A DNA stretch of 64,000 nucleotides from Bordetella sp. BOR01 (GTDB lineage Bacteria; Pseudomonadota; Gammaproteobacteria; Burkholderiales; Burkholderiaceae_B): the NCBI RefSeq assembly GCF_019218885.1, contig NZ_JAHUWT010000003.1, positions 248,001-312,000 on the forward strand, read 5' to 3'. Made by a program: the position numbers and the translations under genes. Shown here in pieces: positions 8,438 through 17,216 of the stretch (within the stretch, counting starts at the first letter, position 1; each line of letters opens with the position of its first letter). The notes under the pieces were generated by a model, which saw only the letters and a program-made list of their open reading frames with translations, did no database searches and was not told the origin of the DNA.

Positions 8438-9442
8438 TCAGCTGGCGTATTCGACCGGAATTTGCTGGATGCCGGCCAGCAGCCAGCCGCCTTGCTGCGG
8501 CTTGTACAGGTTCCAGACCTCTTCGAAACGGAACGCCTCGGTGCCGGGAGCCTCGCGCAGCATGCCCGAGAAGCGCACGCTGGCCAGATGGCCGTCGGAC
8601 ACGGTCTCGATGCCCAGCAATTCGGCGTTGAGCAGCACCACTTCGGTCTGGTTGGCGGTGGCGCCGCGCTCGGCCAACTGCTGCTTCAGCTCAGCGATCA
8701 GGTCGTCGGTCAGGAAGTCGCGCAGGCGGTCGGTATCGCCCTTGTCCCAGATGGCCTGGATTTGCACGAACTGCTCTTTGGCCCTTTTCAGGAACTCGGT
8801 GCTGTCGAAGTCACCTGGGATATACCAATTATCGTTGCTGCCTTCGGCAGGCAGGGCAGCGGCAGCAGGCGCCACTGACGCAGCTGGCGCCGCGGCCGGG
8901 GCAGCCGCCGGGGCCGCCGACTGGCGCCACAGGGGTTGCTGCTGGCCCTGCGGGTTGCCTTCGCGCGCCGCACCGGAGCCGTAGGCGCCCTGGGTGGCAT
9001 GACGCGGACCCGCGCCGCGCAGGCGGCGCACGATGAAGATCACCGCGAACACGACCAGGGCGATCAGCAGCATGCTGGACAGGGCTTCGGCAAAAGCGCC
9101 CGACAGGCCCAGGCTCGACAGCAGCGCGGCTATGCCCAGGCCGGCGGCAATACCGGCGATGGGGCCCAGCCAGCGCGACATGCCGCTCTTGGCGGCGGTG
9201 CCGGCCGCAGCGGTGCCGGCGGCAGCACCCGCTGCGGGGGCGGCGGCGCGGTTGGTGGTGGTGGCGGCAGCAGGCGGCGTGACGGCCTGGCGCTGCTGGG
9301 TAATGTTGCTGGACTGACGGCCCATGCTGCTGCCACCGCCCATGCGACGGGCTTCGGCATCGAACGACACTGCCAGCATGGCGGTACCGGCGACGGCGAT
9401 CAACGCAGCGGCGAGCAGCCGGGAGAATCCGGAACGTGACAT
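8438..9442 (-). CDS. Tim44-domain membrane protein
   Basis: 334 residues. The N-terminus is a signal-like hydrophobic helix ending at SFDAEARRMGGGSSMG, followed by a low-complexity Ala/Thr/Pro linker (about residues 45-88) and a hydrophobic stretch with one or two membrane segments (LGPIAGIAAGLGIAALL and SMLLIALVVFAVIFIVRRL). A second Ala/Pro linker precedes the C-terminal Tim44-like domain (about 215-334, with EFLKRAKEQFVQIQAIWDKG and LNAELLGIETV). In mitochondria Tim44 anchors the import motor; bacterial proteins of this type have no defined role. The setting between ubiE and ubiJ suggests a link to ubiquinone synthesis or its membrane. Confidence 0.85.
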   Translation of the reverse strand: MSRSGFSRLLAAALIAVAGTAMLAVSFDAEARRMGGGSSMGRQSSNITQQRQAVTPPAAATTTNRAAAPAAGAAAGTAAAGTAAKSGMSRWLGPIAGIAAGLGIAALLSSLGLSGAFAEALSSMLLIALVVFAVIFIVRRLRGAGPRHATQGAYGSGAAREGNPQGQQQPLWRQSAAPAAAPAAAPAASVAPAAAALPAEGSNDNWYIPGDFDSTEFLKRAKEQFVQIQAIWDKGDTDRLRDFLTDDLIAELKQQLAERGATANQTEVVLLNAELLGIETVSDGHLASVRFSGMLREAPGTEAFRFEEVWNLYKPQQGGWLLAGIQQIPVEYAS

Positions 9443-9465
9443 ATTGCGTGACTCCTTGAGCGCAA

Positions 9466-9485
9466 GGCGCCCGGTTGCGGGCGCC
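9466..9485. repeat. Stem-loop in the Tim44-like gene leader
   Basis: Arms GGCGCCCG and CGGGCGCC around GTTG, 24-43 bases upstream of the Tim44-like start and downstream of ubiE. It could end ubiE transcripts in part or act in the leader; no T run follows on either strand. Confidence 0.4.
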
Positions 9486-9598
9486 GCCAGACCGCAGCGC
9501 GGCCGGCAATTTTTTCTAATCAGGGTTTTCTTACAAAAAACTGAATACCTGAAGAATAACGGACAAGCCGGCCAGCGACAAGTTCCCCGCGCCGAGGC

Positions 9599-10366
9599 TC
9601 AGCCCAGGCGCACGCCCTCGTGCAGGGCAACCACGCCGGCTGTCAGGTTGAAGTACTGCACGCGCTCGAGGCCGGCAGTACGCATCATGTCGGCCAGGGT
9701 GTCCTGGTCGGGATGCATGCGGATGGATTCCGCCAGGTAGCGGTAGCTGGCTTCGTCGCCCGCCACCTTCTTGCCCAGCCACGGCAGGATGTTGAACGAA
9801 TACCAGTCGTACACCGGCGCCAGCGGCTTGGCCACCCGCGAGAATTCCAGCACCAGCAGCTTGCCGCCCGGCTTGAGCACGCGCGTCATCTCGGCCAGCG
9901 CCCGGTCTTTATGCGTCATGTTACGCAGGCCGAAGGCCACGCTGACCCGGTCGAAATAGCCGGCCGGGAACGGCAGGCGCTCGGCATCGCACACGGCGGT
10001 GGGCAGCAGCAGCCCGGCATCGGTAAGCCGGTCGCGCCCGACGCGCAGCATGGAATCGTTGATATCGGTCAGCCACACTTCGCCCGTGGGCCCGGCACGG
10101 CGCGCAAACGCCCGCGCCAGGTCGCCCGTGCCCCCGGCGATGTCCAGCGCTTTCATGCCGGGGCGGATCGCGGCGCGCCCGATGGTGAAGGCCTTCCAGG
10201 CACGGTGCAGCCCGCCCGACATCAGGTCGTTCATCACGTCGTAGCGCGAGGCCACCGAATGGAAAACCTCGGCCACCTTGCGGGCTTTCTCGTCTTCAGG
10301 AACGGATTGAAAGCCGAAATGGGTGGTGCTGTCCGAGTCGGAGGAAGAGGCAGGGTGTTGTTGCAT
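9599..10366 (-). CDS. ubiE: Demethylmenaquinone/ubiquinone C-methyltransferase UbiE
   Basis: SAM-dependent C-methylation of the benzoquinol ring in ubiquinone synthesis. 255 residues from ATG 10366 ([13 protein letters not shown]). The family start motif [19 protein letters not shown] is followed by motif [12 protein letters not shown], then [13 protein letters not shown] and [17 protein letters not shown]. The end [17 protein letters not shown] is typical. The first 20 residues are Ser/Thr-rich and variable. A frame extending further upstream is GC-driven and not part of the protein. The gene is divergent from phoB across 280 bp and leads the minus-strand ubi cluster. Confidence 0.95.
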   Translation of the reverse strand: MQQHPASSSDSDSTTHFGFQSVPEDEKARKVAEVFHSVASRYDVMNDLMSGGLHRAWKAFTIGRAAIRPGMKALDIAGGTGDLARAFARRAGPTGEVWLTDINDSMLRVGRDRLTDAGLLLPTAVCDAERLPFPAGYFDRVSVAFGLRNMTHKDRALAEMTRVLKPGGKLLVLEFSRVAKPLAPVYDWYSFNILPWLGKKVAGDEASYRYLAESIRMHPDQDTLADMMRTAGLERVQYFNLTAGVVALHEGVRLG

Positions 10367-10646
10367 GGTGGAATCCCGGTGTATGGGGCAATGGTAGCCG
10401 ATCGATGGCGGGCAGGTCGGCGCAGAACGCGTTCTTGCGGCCGCCCCTGCAAAGGCATACCGCGCGGCAAACAGCGTGCCCGGACGGCACCGTGAAGCCA
10501 CGGCAGCTTCCCACCCAGCCCACCGACGTCGCAAGAACCACCCCACAACACCGCCAATCCCCCCCCACGGTCACATACCTGAAATATTCCGGCCATACTA
10601 TCGCAATGTTCGCGCTGCTATGCGCTCATCGCCCGCCTCGATCCCT

Positions 10647-11345
10647 ATGTCCAGCACCATTCTTGTTGTCGAAGACGAACCTGCCATCCAGGAACTGATC
10701 GCCGTGAACCTGTCGTTCGCCGGCCATAAAGTCTTGCGCGCCTTCGATGCTGAACAAGCACAGACCCTGATCCGCGCCGAACTACCCGACCTGATCCTGC
10801 TCGACTGGATGCTGCCCGGCACTTCGGGCCTGACCCTGGCGCGCAAACTGCGCGACGACGAGCGCACCCGCGCCGTGCCGGTCATCATGCTGACCGCCAA
10901 GGGCGCCGAGCAAGACAAGGTCGACGGCCTGGAAGCCGGGGCCGACGACTACATCACCAAGCCCTTCTCGCCCAAGGAACTGATGGCGCGAATCAAGGCC
11001 GTGCTGCGGCGGCGCGCGCCCCAGCTCACCGACGACATCATCGATGTCAGCGGGCTGAAGCTCGATCCGGTCACGCACCGCCTGTCAGGCAACGAGCAAT
11101 CCCTGTCGATCGGCCCCACCGAATTCCGCCTGCTGCATTTCTTCATGACCCACCCCGAACGGGTGTTTTCGCGGTCGCAACTGCTGGACCAGGTGTGGGG
11201 CGACCACGTCTTCGTGGAAGAACGCACGGTCGACGTGCATATCCGGCGCCTGCGCAAGGCGCTGGAGCCCTCGGGCCACGACGCGCACGTGGAAACCGTG
11301 CGCGGCAGCGGATATCGGTTTACCGCACAGGTCCCGGCACGGTAA
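10647..11345 (+). CDS. phoB: Phosphate regulon response regulator PhoB
   Basis: DNA-binding response regulator of phosphate starvation. 232 residues from ATG 10647 (MSSTILVVEDEP). The receiver domain has the acidic pocket at E9/D10, phospho-acceptor D53 (LILLDWMLPG), T83 and K105 (YITKPFSP). The OmpR-type winged helix occupies about residues 130-230, with the recognition helix region EERTVDVHIRRLRKAL. This and the close identity of VFSRSQLLDQVWG fit PhoB rather than a generic OmpR member. phoR follows at 12 bases. A PhoB-type binding array is seen near 6.0 kb. An alternative Met nine codons upstream is less likely. Confidence 0.92.
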   Translation: MSSTILVVEDEPAIQELIAVNLSFAGHKVLRAFDAEQAQTLIRAELPDLILLDWMLPGTSGLTLARKLRDDERTRAVPVIMLTAKGAEQDKVDGLEAGADDYITKPFSPKELMARIKAVLRRRAPQLTDDIIDVSGLKLDPVTHRLSGNEQSLSIGPTEFRLLHFFMTHPERVFSRSQLLDQVWGDHVFVEERTVDVHIRRLRKALEPSGHDAHVETVRGSGYRFTAQVPAR

Positions 11346-11357
11346 AACATCGCCACG

Positions 11358-12656
11358 ATGATCTGGCTGCGCACTTTGTTCCTGGTCGCCCTGTGGGCGA
11401 TCGTGTCGCTGTTCCTGCAATGGCTGGCCGGCGACCCGGTCGGCTGGGTGGTGTTCTGCGCGGCATTGCTAGGCATGCTGTTCTGGCGCAGCTGGCGCCT
11501 GCGCGCGGTGTCGTACTGGGCGCACCACCCCGAGACACCGCCGCCGGCCTCGGTGGGCCCATGGGATGACATCCTGGCTCCGCTGTACCGCTACACGCGG
11601 GCCCGGGCGCGCGAACTGGCCGAAACCCGCGGCACCATGCAGGGCATGCTGGCGGCCGCCCAGGCCCTGCCCGATGGCGTGGTGACGCTCAACGCAGACT
11701 TCCAGATCGAGTGGTGCAACCGCATGGCGCGGCACCACCTGAGCCTGAGCCTGCCCGCCGACCGGGGCCACAACCTGCTGAACCTGCTGCGCGCGCCCGA
11801 ATTCGTGGCCTATGCGCACCGCGACGACTGGCCCGAGCCGATTCTGGTGCGCCTGGCGCATGGCGGCCAGGAGCGCGTCATGATGATGCATCTGGCGGCC
11901 TATGCCAGCAATCGCCGGCTGCTGATCTCGCGCGACGTAACGCAGATCGAAAAGCTGGAAACCACACGGCGCGATTTCGTGGCCAATGTCTCGCACGAAC
12001 TGCGTACGCCGCTGACCGTGCTGGCCGGCTTCCTGGAAACGCTGCGCGACATGCCGGCCGAGGCGCTCGAAGACGAGCAGCGCGACCAGTACATGGGCAT
12101 GATGCACGAGCAGGCCCAGCGCATGCAGGCCATCGTCGAAGACCTGCTGACACTGTCCACGCTGGAGTCGTCGCCCGGATCGGACCCGCGCGCGGTCAAC
12201 CTGCCCGGCTTGCTGCAAACTACGCGCCAGCAGATCGAGGCCCTGTCGGCAGGCCGCCACGACATCGCCTGGCACATCGATGAATCGCTGGACGTGCTGG
12301 GTGCCGAGACCGAACTGGCCTCGGCCATGTCTAACCTGCTGACCAACGCGGTGCGCTACACGCCCGACGGCGGCAAGATCACCGTGCGCTGGCATGGCGA
12401 GGCCAACGGCGGGGCGCGCTTCAGCGTGCAGGACACCGGCATCGGCATCGCGGCCCTGCATATCCCGCGGCTGACCGAACGCTTCTACCGGGTCGACCGG
12501 GGCCGGTCGCGGGCGGCCGGCGGCACGGGCCTGGGACTGGCCATCACCAAGCACATCGCCATCCGCCACGACGCCGAATTGCTGATTACCAGCGAAGCCG
12601 GCAAGGGCAGCACCTTCGCCCTGCACTTCCCTGCCGAACGGATCGTGGCCGCCTGA
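11358..12656 (+). CDS. phoR: Phosphate regulon sensor histidine kinase PhoR
   Basis: Membrane sensor kinase partner of PhoB. 432 residues: two N-terminal membrane segments (about 5-43) with almost no periplasmic loop, a PAS domain (about 95-195, with ALPDGVVTLNADFQIEWCN), the HisKA helix with the phospho-acceptor H213 in NVSHELRTPLTVLAGF, and an HATPase domain with the N box NLLTNAVRYTPDGG, DTGIGI and GTGLGLAI. The lack of a periplasmic sensor fits PhoR, which senses through the Pst/PhoU complex. pst and phoU are not in the window, so the sensing partners must be elsewhere. Confidence 0.93.
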   Translation: MIWLRTLFLVALWAIVSLFLQWLAGDPVGWVVFCAALLGMLFWRSWRLRAVSYWAHHPETPPPASVGPWDDILAPLYRYTRARARELAETRGTMQGMLAAAQALPDGVVTLNADFQIEWCNRMARHHLSLSLPADRGHNLLNLLRAPEFVAYAHRDDWPEPILVRLAHGGQERVMMMHLAAYASNRRLLISRDVTQIEKLETTRRDFVANVSHELRTPLTVLAGFLETLRDMPAEALEDEQRDQYMGMMHEQAQRMQAIVEDLLTLSTLESSPGSDPRAVNLPGLLQTTRQQIEALSAGRHDIAWHIDESLDVLGAETELASAMSNLLTNAVRYTPDGGKITVRWHGEANGGARFSVQDTGIGIAALHIPRLTERFYRVDRGRSRAAGGTGLGLAITKHIAIRHDAELLITSEAGKGSTFALHFPAERIVAA

Positions 12657-12749
12657 TCGCCACACCGGCCAAATGGCCTCTGGCCGCCCGGGCGGCAAAC
12701 TGCGCCACAATAGGGAAAGATTCCCAGTCACTTCCCCACTGCTGCAGCC

Positions 12750-13949
12750 ATGGCCCAAATCGTCCTGTTCGAGAACATCCATCCCAGCGCGCGCGATGTG
12801 TTCGCCACCGCTGGCTACACCGATATCGTCACACACGCAGCCGCCCTGCCGCCGGCCGAGCTGCGCGCAGCCTTGCGCGGGGCGCAGGTGGCCGGCATCC
12901 GGTCGCGCACCCACCTGGACACTGAAGCGCTGGCGGCCTCGCCCGACCTGCGCGTGGTGGGCTGCTTCTGCATCGGCACCAACCAGGTCGACCTGAACAA
13001 TGCCATGCAGCGCGGCATCCCGGTGTTCAACGCGCCCTTCTCCAACACACGCTCGGTGGCCGAGCTGGTGCTGGGCGAAGCCATCCTGCTGCTGCGTCGC
13101 ATCCCCGAGAAAAACGCCCGCGTCCACCTGGGCCATTGGGACAAGTCCGCTACCGGCGCGTTCGAGACGCGCGGCAAGACGCTGGGCATCGTGGGCTACG
13201 GCAATATCGGCTCGCAGATCAGCACGCTGGCCGAAGGCATCGGCATGAGCGTGGTGTTTTTCGACGTGGAAGCCAAGCTGCCGCTGGGCAATGCCCGCGC
13301 GGCCGGCTCGCTGAACGAACTGCTGGAACAGGCCGACGTGGTCACGCTGCATGTGCCCGGCGGCAAGAGCACCGAGAACATCGTCAACGCCGATACCCTG
13401 GCCCGCATGAAACGCGGCGCCATCCTGATCAATGCCTCGCGCGGCACGGTGGTCGACATCGAAGCGCTGCATGCGGCCCTGACATCCGGCCACCTGGCCG
13501 GCGCCGCGCTGGACGTGTTTCCCACCGAACCCAAAAGCGTCGACGAGCCGCTGGCCAGCCCGCTGATCGGCCTGCCCAATGTGCTGCTGACGCCGCACAT
13601 CGGCGGCAGCACACAGGAATCGCAGGAAAACATCGGCCGCGAAGTCGCCCAGAAACTGGTGCGCTTCCTGCAGGCCGGCACCACCAAGAGCGCAGTCAAC
13701 TTCCCGGAACTTCCCTACCTGGAGCCCGCCGGCGAAGCACGCATCCTGCATGTGCACCGCAATGCGCCGGGCGCCCTGGGCGCCCTGGACAACCTGCTGG
13801 CCGAACAGGGGCTGAACATCGTCAGCCAAAGCCTGCAAACGCGTGGCCAGATCGGCTACGTGGTCACCGATGTGGACGGCCAGGTCAGCGATACGGTGAT
13901 GGCGGCACTGCGCAGCCACCCGATCACGGTGCGCTGCGACCTGGTCTAG
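12750..13949 (+). CDS. serA: D-3-phosphoglycerate dehydrogenase
   Basis: NAD-dependent oxidation of 3-phosphoglycerate, the first step of serine synthesis. 399 residues: a substrate domain, then the Rossmann fold with GIVGYGNIGSQ near residue 147, catalytic Arg in NASRGTVVD, the later Glu, and catalytic His in LTPHIGGSTQES. The C-terminal ACT domain (about 325-399, ARILHVHRNAPGALGALDNLL) is typical of the short, serine-inhibited SerA class without the extra intervening domain. It stands alone between phoR and a convergent LysR gene. Confidence 0.92.
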   Translation: MAQIVLFENIHPSARDVFATAGYTDIVTHAAALPPAELRAALRGAQVAGIRSRTHLDTEALAASPDLRVVGCFCIGTNQVDLNNAMQRGIPVFNAPFSNTRSVAELVLGEAILLLRRIPEKNARVHLGHWDKSATGAFETRGKTLGIVGYGNIGSQISTLAEGIGMSVVFFDVEAKLPLGNARAAGSLNELLEQADVVTLHVPGGKSTENIVNADTLARMKRGAILINASRGTVVDIEALHAALTSGHLAGAALDVFPTEPKSVDEPLASPLIGLPNVLLTPHIGGSTQESQENIGREVAQKLVRFLQAGTTKSAVNFPELPYLEPAGEARILHVHRNAPGALGALDNLLAEQGLNIVSQSLQTRGQIGYVVTDVDGQVSDTVMAALRSHPITVRCDLV

Positions 13950-13979
13950 GCAAGGACCTGGCGCCGCGGGACGACGGCG

Positions 13980-14861
13980 TCAGGCGCCGTCGTCCCGCGG
14001 TATTTCGGCGGCCTGTATCAGGCAGTCGGCCAGATGCCCCGCCAGCGAGCCAGGATCATGCGGCAGGCGGGCCACCAGGCCGATCTCGCGGTCAAAGCCC
14101 GCGTCGCCCAGGCCGTACAAGCGCAGCCCGTCGGTATCGAACTGCCGCGTATGCGGCAACAACGCCACGCCCAGGCCGCGCCTGACCAGGTTGGCGATGG
14201 CTTCCATTTCGTCCAATTCCACCGCTTCGCGCACGGCGATGCGATGCTTCTTCAAGAACATATCGACCAGGCGCCCGCCAAAAGACGAACGGTCATAGCG
14301 GATGAACGGATGGCCAGCCAGCAATTCGCGCCAGGGCTGCGCGGGCAGGGCAGCCGGCGCAGCCAGCACCACCGGCTCGCGCAACAGCGGCCGCCAGGCC
14401 AGTTCGGGCGGCAACGCGAACGGCGGCCGGATCAACACCGCCATATCGATCTCGCCCGCATCCACCTGGCCCAGCAGGGACAGGGACACTCCGGGCACCA
14501 CGCGTACCCGCACATCGGGAAAGGTGTCGCGGAACTGCGCCAGGGCGTCCACCAGCACGCTTTGCTGCACCGAGGCAATGGCCCCTACGCGCAGCAGCCC
14601 GCTGACATGTCCGGCGCCCGCCGAACTGGCCATGCGTTCGGCCATGGCCACCAGTTCCTCGGCCTGCGGCACCATCTCGCGGCCGGCCGCGTTCAGCACC
14701 GCCGACTTGGCCGTGCGCTCGAACAGGGTCACGCCCAGGTAGTCTTCCAGGCGGCGCATCTGCGCGCTGACGGCCGACTGCGTCAGCCCCAGCTGGCGGC
14801 CGGCCCCGGTAAAGGTGCCATCGCGCGCGACGGCAATGAAGGTCTTGAATTCGCGGATCAC
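13980..14861 (-). CDS. LysR-family regulator, divergent from the VOC-pxp operon
   Basis: 293 residues from a GTG start at 14861 (first codons read IREFKTFIAV). The N-terminal winged HTH (about 1-60) has TFTGAGRQLGLTQSAVSAQMRRLEDYLG, and the C-terminal effector domain follows. No ATG fits better, since the next Met is far inside the HTH. The divergent position across a 166-bp AT-rich gap from the VOC gene and pxpBCA predicts that it controls that operon in response to a metabolite, perhaps 5-oxoproline or a related compound. This is inference from layout. Confidence 0.88.
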   Translation of the reverse strand: MIREFKTFIAVARDGTFTGAGRQLGLTQSAVSAQMRRLEDYLGVTLFERTAKSAVLNAAGREMVPQAEELVAMAERMASSAGAGHVSGLLRVGAIASVQQSVLVDALAQFRDTFPDVRVRVVPGVSLSLLGQVDAGEIDMAVLIRPPFALPPELAWRPLLREPVVLAAPAALPAQPWRELLAGHPFIRYDRSSFGGRLVDMFLKKHRIAVREAVELDEMEAIANLVRRGLGVALLPHTRQFDTDGLRLYGLGDAGFDREIGLVARLPHDPGSLAGHLADCLIQAAEIPRDDGA

Positions 14862-14882
14862 AATGATTTTTTTCGATGCTCA

Positions 14883-14915
14883 GATCAAAAAAATATCGTT
14901 TTTCGATCAAAAAAA
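14883..14915. promoter_or_regulatory. Direct repeat GATCAAAAAAA in the divergent LysR/VOC gap
   Basis: GATCAAAAAAA occurs at 14883-14893 and again at 14905-14915, exactly 22 bp or two helical turns apart. Between and before them lie ATCG/CGAT half-sites (TATCGTTTTTCGAT). The whole AT-rich island (about 14862-14935) stands out from the GC-rich surroundings and probably holds the LysR operator and both promoters. Confidence 0.5.
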
Positions 14916-15027
14916 CAATCACTAAACTGATAGGTATGCCATTCCCGTGGCGCCTGGCTGCCTACAGCCGCCAGGACAGCCCGGGCCTCTTCATTTTGTT
15001 TTACTCTTGCCGCATCCGGAGCCTTGC

Positions 15028-15459
15028 ATGACCGCAACAACCACCTTGCCCCCCTTCCATCTGGCCTTCCCCGTCCGCGACCTGGCCGAAGCCCGCGCGT
15101 TCTACGGTGAACTGCTGGGCTGTCCCGAGGGCCGCAGTTCGGCCGAATGGGTGGACTTCAACTTCTACGGCCACCAGATCGTAGCCCACCTGTCGCCCGA
15201 CGAATGCGGCCACCGGTCCACCAGCTCGGTCGACGCGCACGATGTGCCGGTACGCCATTTCGGCGCCGTGCTGCCCCTGGCCGACTGGGAAACCCTGGCC
15301 AAGAGGCTGACCGACGCAGGCACCAAGTTCATCATCGAGCCATACATCCGCTTCAAGGGCGAAGTGGGCGAACAGGCCACCATGTTTTTCCTGGACCCGT
15401 CGGGCAATGCGCTGGAATTCAAGTCGTTCAAGAACCTGGATTCGCTGTTTGCCAAATAG
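15028..15459 (+). CDS. VOC-superfamily (glyoxalase-like) protein
   Basis: 143 residues from ATG 15028, chosen because GGAG lies six bases upstream. It has a single VOC module: [23 protein letters not shown] at the N-terminus and [15 protein letters not shown] at the C-terminus. Possible metal ligands are His in FHLAFPV, a central His (GAVLP region or HLSPDE), and Glu in ALEFK. It may be a dioxygenase, isomerase or glyoxalase; the substrate cannot be read from sequence. It leads the pxpBCA genes in the same direction with a 24-base gap, so it is probably part of the 5-oxoproline operon. Confidence 0.85.
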   Translation: MTATTTLPPFHLAFPVRDLAEARAFYGELLGCPEGRSSAEWVDFNFYGHQIVAHLSPDECGHRSTSSVDAHDVPVRHFGAVLPLADWETLAKRLTDAGTKFIIEPYIRFKGEVGEQATMFFLDPSGNALEFKSFKNLDSLFAK

Positions 15460-15467
15460 ATCCGCCT

Positions 15468-15486
15468 GGAGGCGGCCGCGCCGTTG
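15468..15486 (+). promoter_or_regulatory. Ribosome-binding site fixing the TTG start of pxpB
   Basis: GGAGG at 15468-15472 lies 11 bases before TTG 15484. No ATG or GTG is available nearby in the correct frame ahead of the conserved domain, so TTG is the likely start codon. Confidence 0.6.
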
Positions 15487-16209
15487 AACGATATCCCGTC
15501 CGCTTCCGCCGTGCCCGCCTGGCGCATCCAGCCGCAAGGCGACCGCTGCCTGCTGGTGTACTTCGGCGACGGCATCGATATCGGCACCGGCCGCCTGTGC
15601 CTGGCCGCGGCGCGCCTGCTGCGCCAAGCGCAACTGCCCGGCGTCCTCGATGTGGTGCCCTCGTTCGTCGCGGTGGCCGTACATTACCGGCCCGTGGGCA
15701 GCCAGGGGCCGCGCTATCCGCAACTGGCCGCGCAAGTCGAACAGTTGCTTGCCGCAGGGGTGAAGGCTGACGCGCAGGCTGGCCGCCGCATCGAGATCCC
15801 GGTCTGCTATGGCGGCGAATACGGGCCCGACCTGGACGACGTGGCGCGCCACGCGGGAATATCGCCCGAGGCAGTCGTCGACCTGCATACCGGTGCCGAC
15901 AGCCTGGTGTTCATGCTGGGGTTCGCGCCAGGCGCGCCCTACGTGGGCGTGCATGACCTAGGCCTGGACATTCCGCGCCGGGCCTCGCCCCGCACGGCCG
16001 TACCGGCCGGCTCGGTGGCCGTGGCCAACCGCCAGAGCGTGCTGTACCCCAGCCAGTCGCCCGGCGGCTGGAACATCATCGGCGCCACGCCGGCAGTGCT
16101 GTTCGACCCTGCCCGCGATGCCCCTACGCTGCTGCAGCCCGGCGACAGCGTGCGCTTCGTGCCCATCGACAGCGCCGAATACAGGCGCCTGCGCGAGGCC
16201 GCGCAATGA
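15484..16209 (+). CDS. pxpB: 5-oxoprolinase subunit PxpB
   Basis: 241-residue subunit of the bacterial ATP-dependent 5-oxoprolinase PxpABC, which opens pyroglutamate to glutamate. It belongs to the KipI/carboxyltransferase subunit C-D family. Motifs seen are the N-terminal RIQPQGDRCLLVYFG, then RIEIPVCYGGEYGPDLDDVA, and the hallmark GFAPGAPYVG followed by RASPRTAVPAGSVAVANRQSVLYP. It starts at TTG 15484 and ends overlapping pxpC by four bases. Confidence 0.92.
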   Translation: MNDIPSASAVPAWRIQPQGDRCLLVYFGDGIDIGTGRLCLAAARLLRQAQLPGVLDVVPSFVAVAVHYRPVGSQGPRYPQLAAQVEQLLAAGVKADAQAGRRIEIPVCYGGEYGPDLDDVARHAGISPEAVVDLHTGADSLVFMLGFAPGAPYVGVHDLGLDIPRRASPRTAVPAGSVAVANRQSVLYPSQSPGGWNIIGATPAVLFDPARDAPTLLQPGDSVRFVPIDSAEYRRLREAAQ

Positions 16210-17207
16210 GCCTCACGGTACTCAAGCCCGGGCTGCTGTCCAGCTTCCAGGATGCCGGCCGGACTGGCTGCCAGCACCTGGGCGTACCCGTGTGCGGCGC
16301 CATGGACGCCCGCGCCCATCGCCTGGCCAATCTGCTGGCCGGCAACCAGGCCGACCCCGCGACGCTGGAAATCACCCTGGTCGGCCCCACCTTGCGCTTC
16401 GAATCGCCCGCCTGCTTCGCCATCGGCGGCGCCGACCTGCACGCCACCCTGAACGGCGCCGCAGTTCCCTGCCACCGCCCGCTGGTGGCGCGCACCGGCG
16501 ACGTGCTGGCATTCGGCTCGGCCACCCCCGGCCGCGGCATGCGTGCCTACCTGGCCGTGCGTGGCGGATACGCGCTCACGCCGGTCATGGGCAGCACCAG
16601 CACCTATCTGCGCGGCCGCTTCGGCGGCCATGCCGGCCGCGCCCTGGCCAAGGGCGACACCATCGGCCTGCCAGGGGCACTGCCCGGCAAGCCGGCCGCG
16701 CTGGCCCGTCTGGCCGATGCGCTCTGGCAAATACGCATCTACCTGCCGGCCACGCTGGCCCCCAGCCTGCGCCACGCGCTGCGCGTATTGCCGGGCGTAC
16801 ACTGGGACGAATTCGACGCCGAGTCGCGCCACCACTTGCTGCATGCCGAATTCCGCATCAGCACGCAGTCCGACCGCATGGGCTACCGGCTGGATGGCCC
16901 GACGCTGGCCATGACCGCACCGCGCCAGATCCTGTCCGAGGCGGCCAGCTATGGCACCGTGCAAGTGCCTTCGGGCGGCGAGGCCATCGTACTGATGGCC
17001 GACCGCCAGACCACCGGCGGCTACCCCAAGATCGCCCAGGTCATCACGGCCGACCTGCCCAGCCTGGCGCAGCGCGGGCCCGGATACGCTTTGCGGTTCG
17101 CCGGTATCGAGCTGGACGAGGCGCAACGGCTGGATGGCGAACGCGAAGACGCGTTCGCCCAATTGCAGGACGCGCTGGCCCCGCTGCGCGCCCTGCTTCA
17201 CGCTTGA
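16206..17207 (+). CDS. pxpC: 5-oxoprolinase subunit PxpC
   Basis: 333-residue biotin-dependent-carboxyltransferase-like subunit (KipA family) that acts with PxpB. Typical segments are the start VLKPGLLSSFQDAGRTG, the following GVPVCGAMDARAHRLANLLAGN, LAVRGGY and the C-terminal GGEAIVLMADRQTTGGYPKIA. It overlaps pxpB by ATGA and precedes pxpA by nine bases, so the three subunits are made from one message. Confidence 0.93.
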   Translation: MSLTVLKPGLLSSFQDAGRTGCQHLGVPVCGAMDARAHRLANLLAGNQADPATLEITLVGPTLRFESPACFAIGGADLHATLNGAAVPCHRPLVARTGDVLAFGSATPGRGMRAYLAVRGGYALTPVMGSTSTYLRGRFGGHAGRALAKGDTIGLPGALPGKPAALARLADALWQIRIYLPATLAPSLRHALRVLPGVHWDEFDAESRHHLLHAEFRISTQSDRMGYRLDGPTLAMTAPRQILSEAASYGTVQVPSGGEAIVLMADRQTTGGYPKIAQVITADLPSLAQRGPGYALRFAGIELDEAQRLDGEREDAFAQLQDALAPLRALLHA

Positions 17208-17216
17208 GGACATTCC

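Noticed and set aside
11469-13919. An 816-codon minus-strand open frame across phoR and serA
   Set aside because: Antisense to two well-supported genes; low-complexity translation without known motifs.
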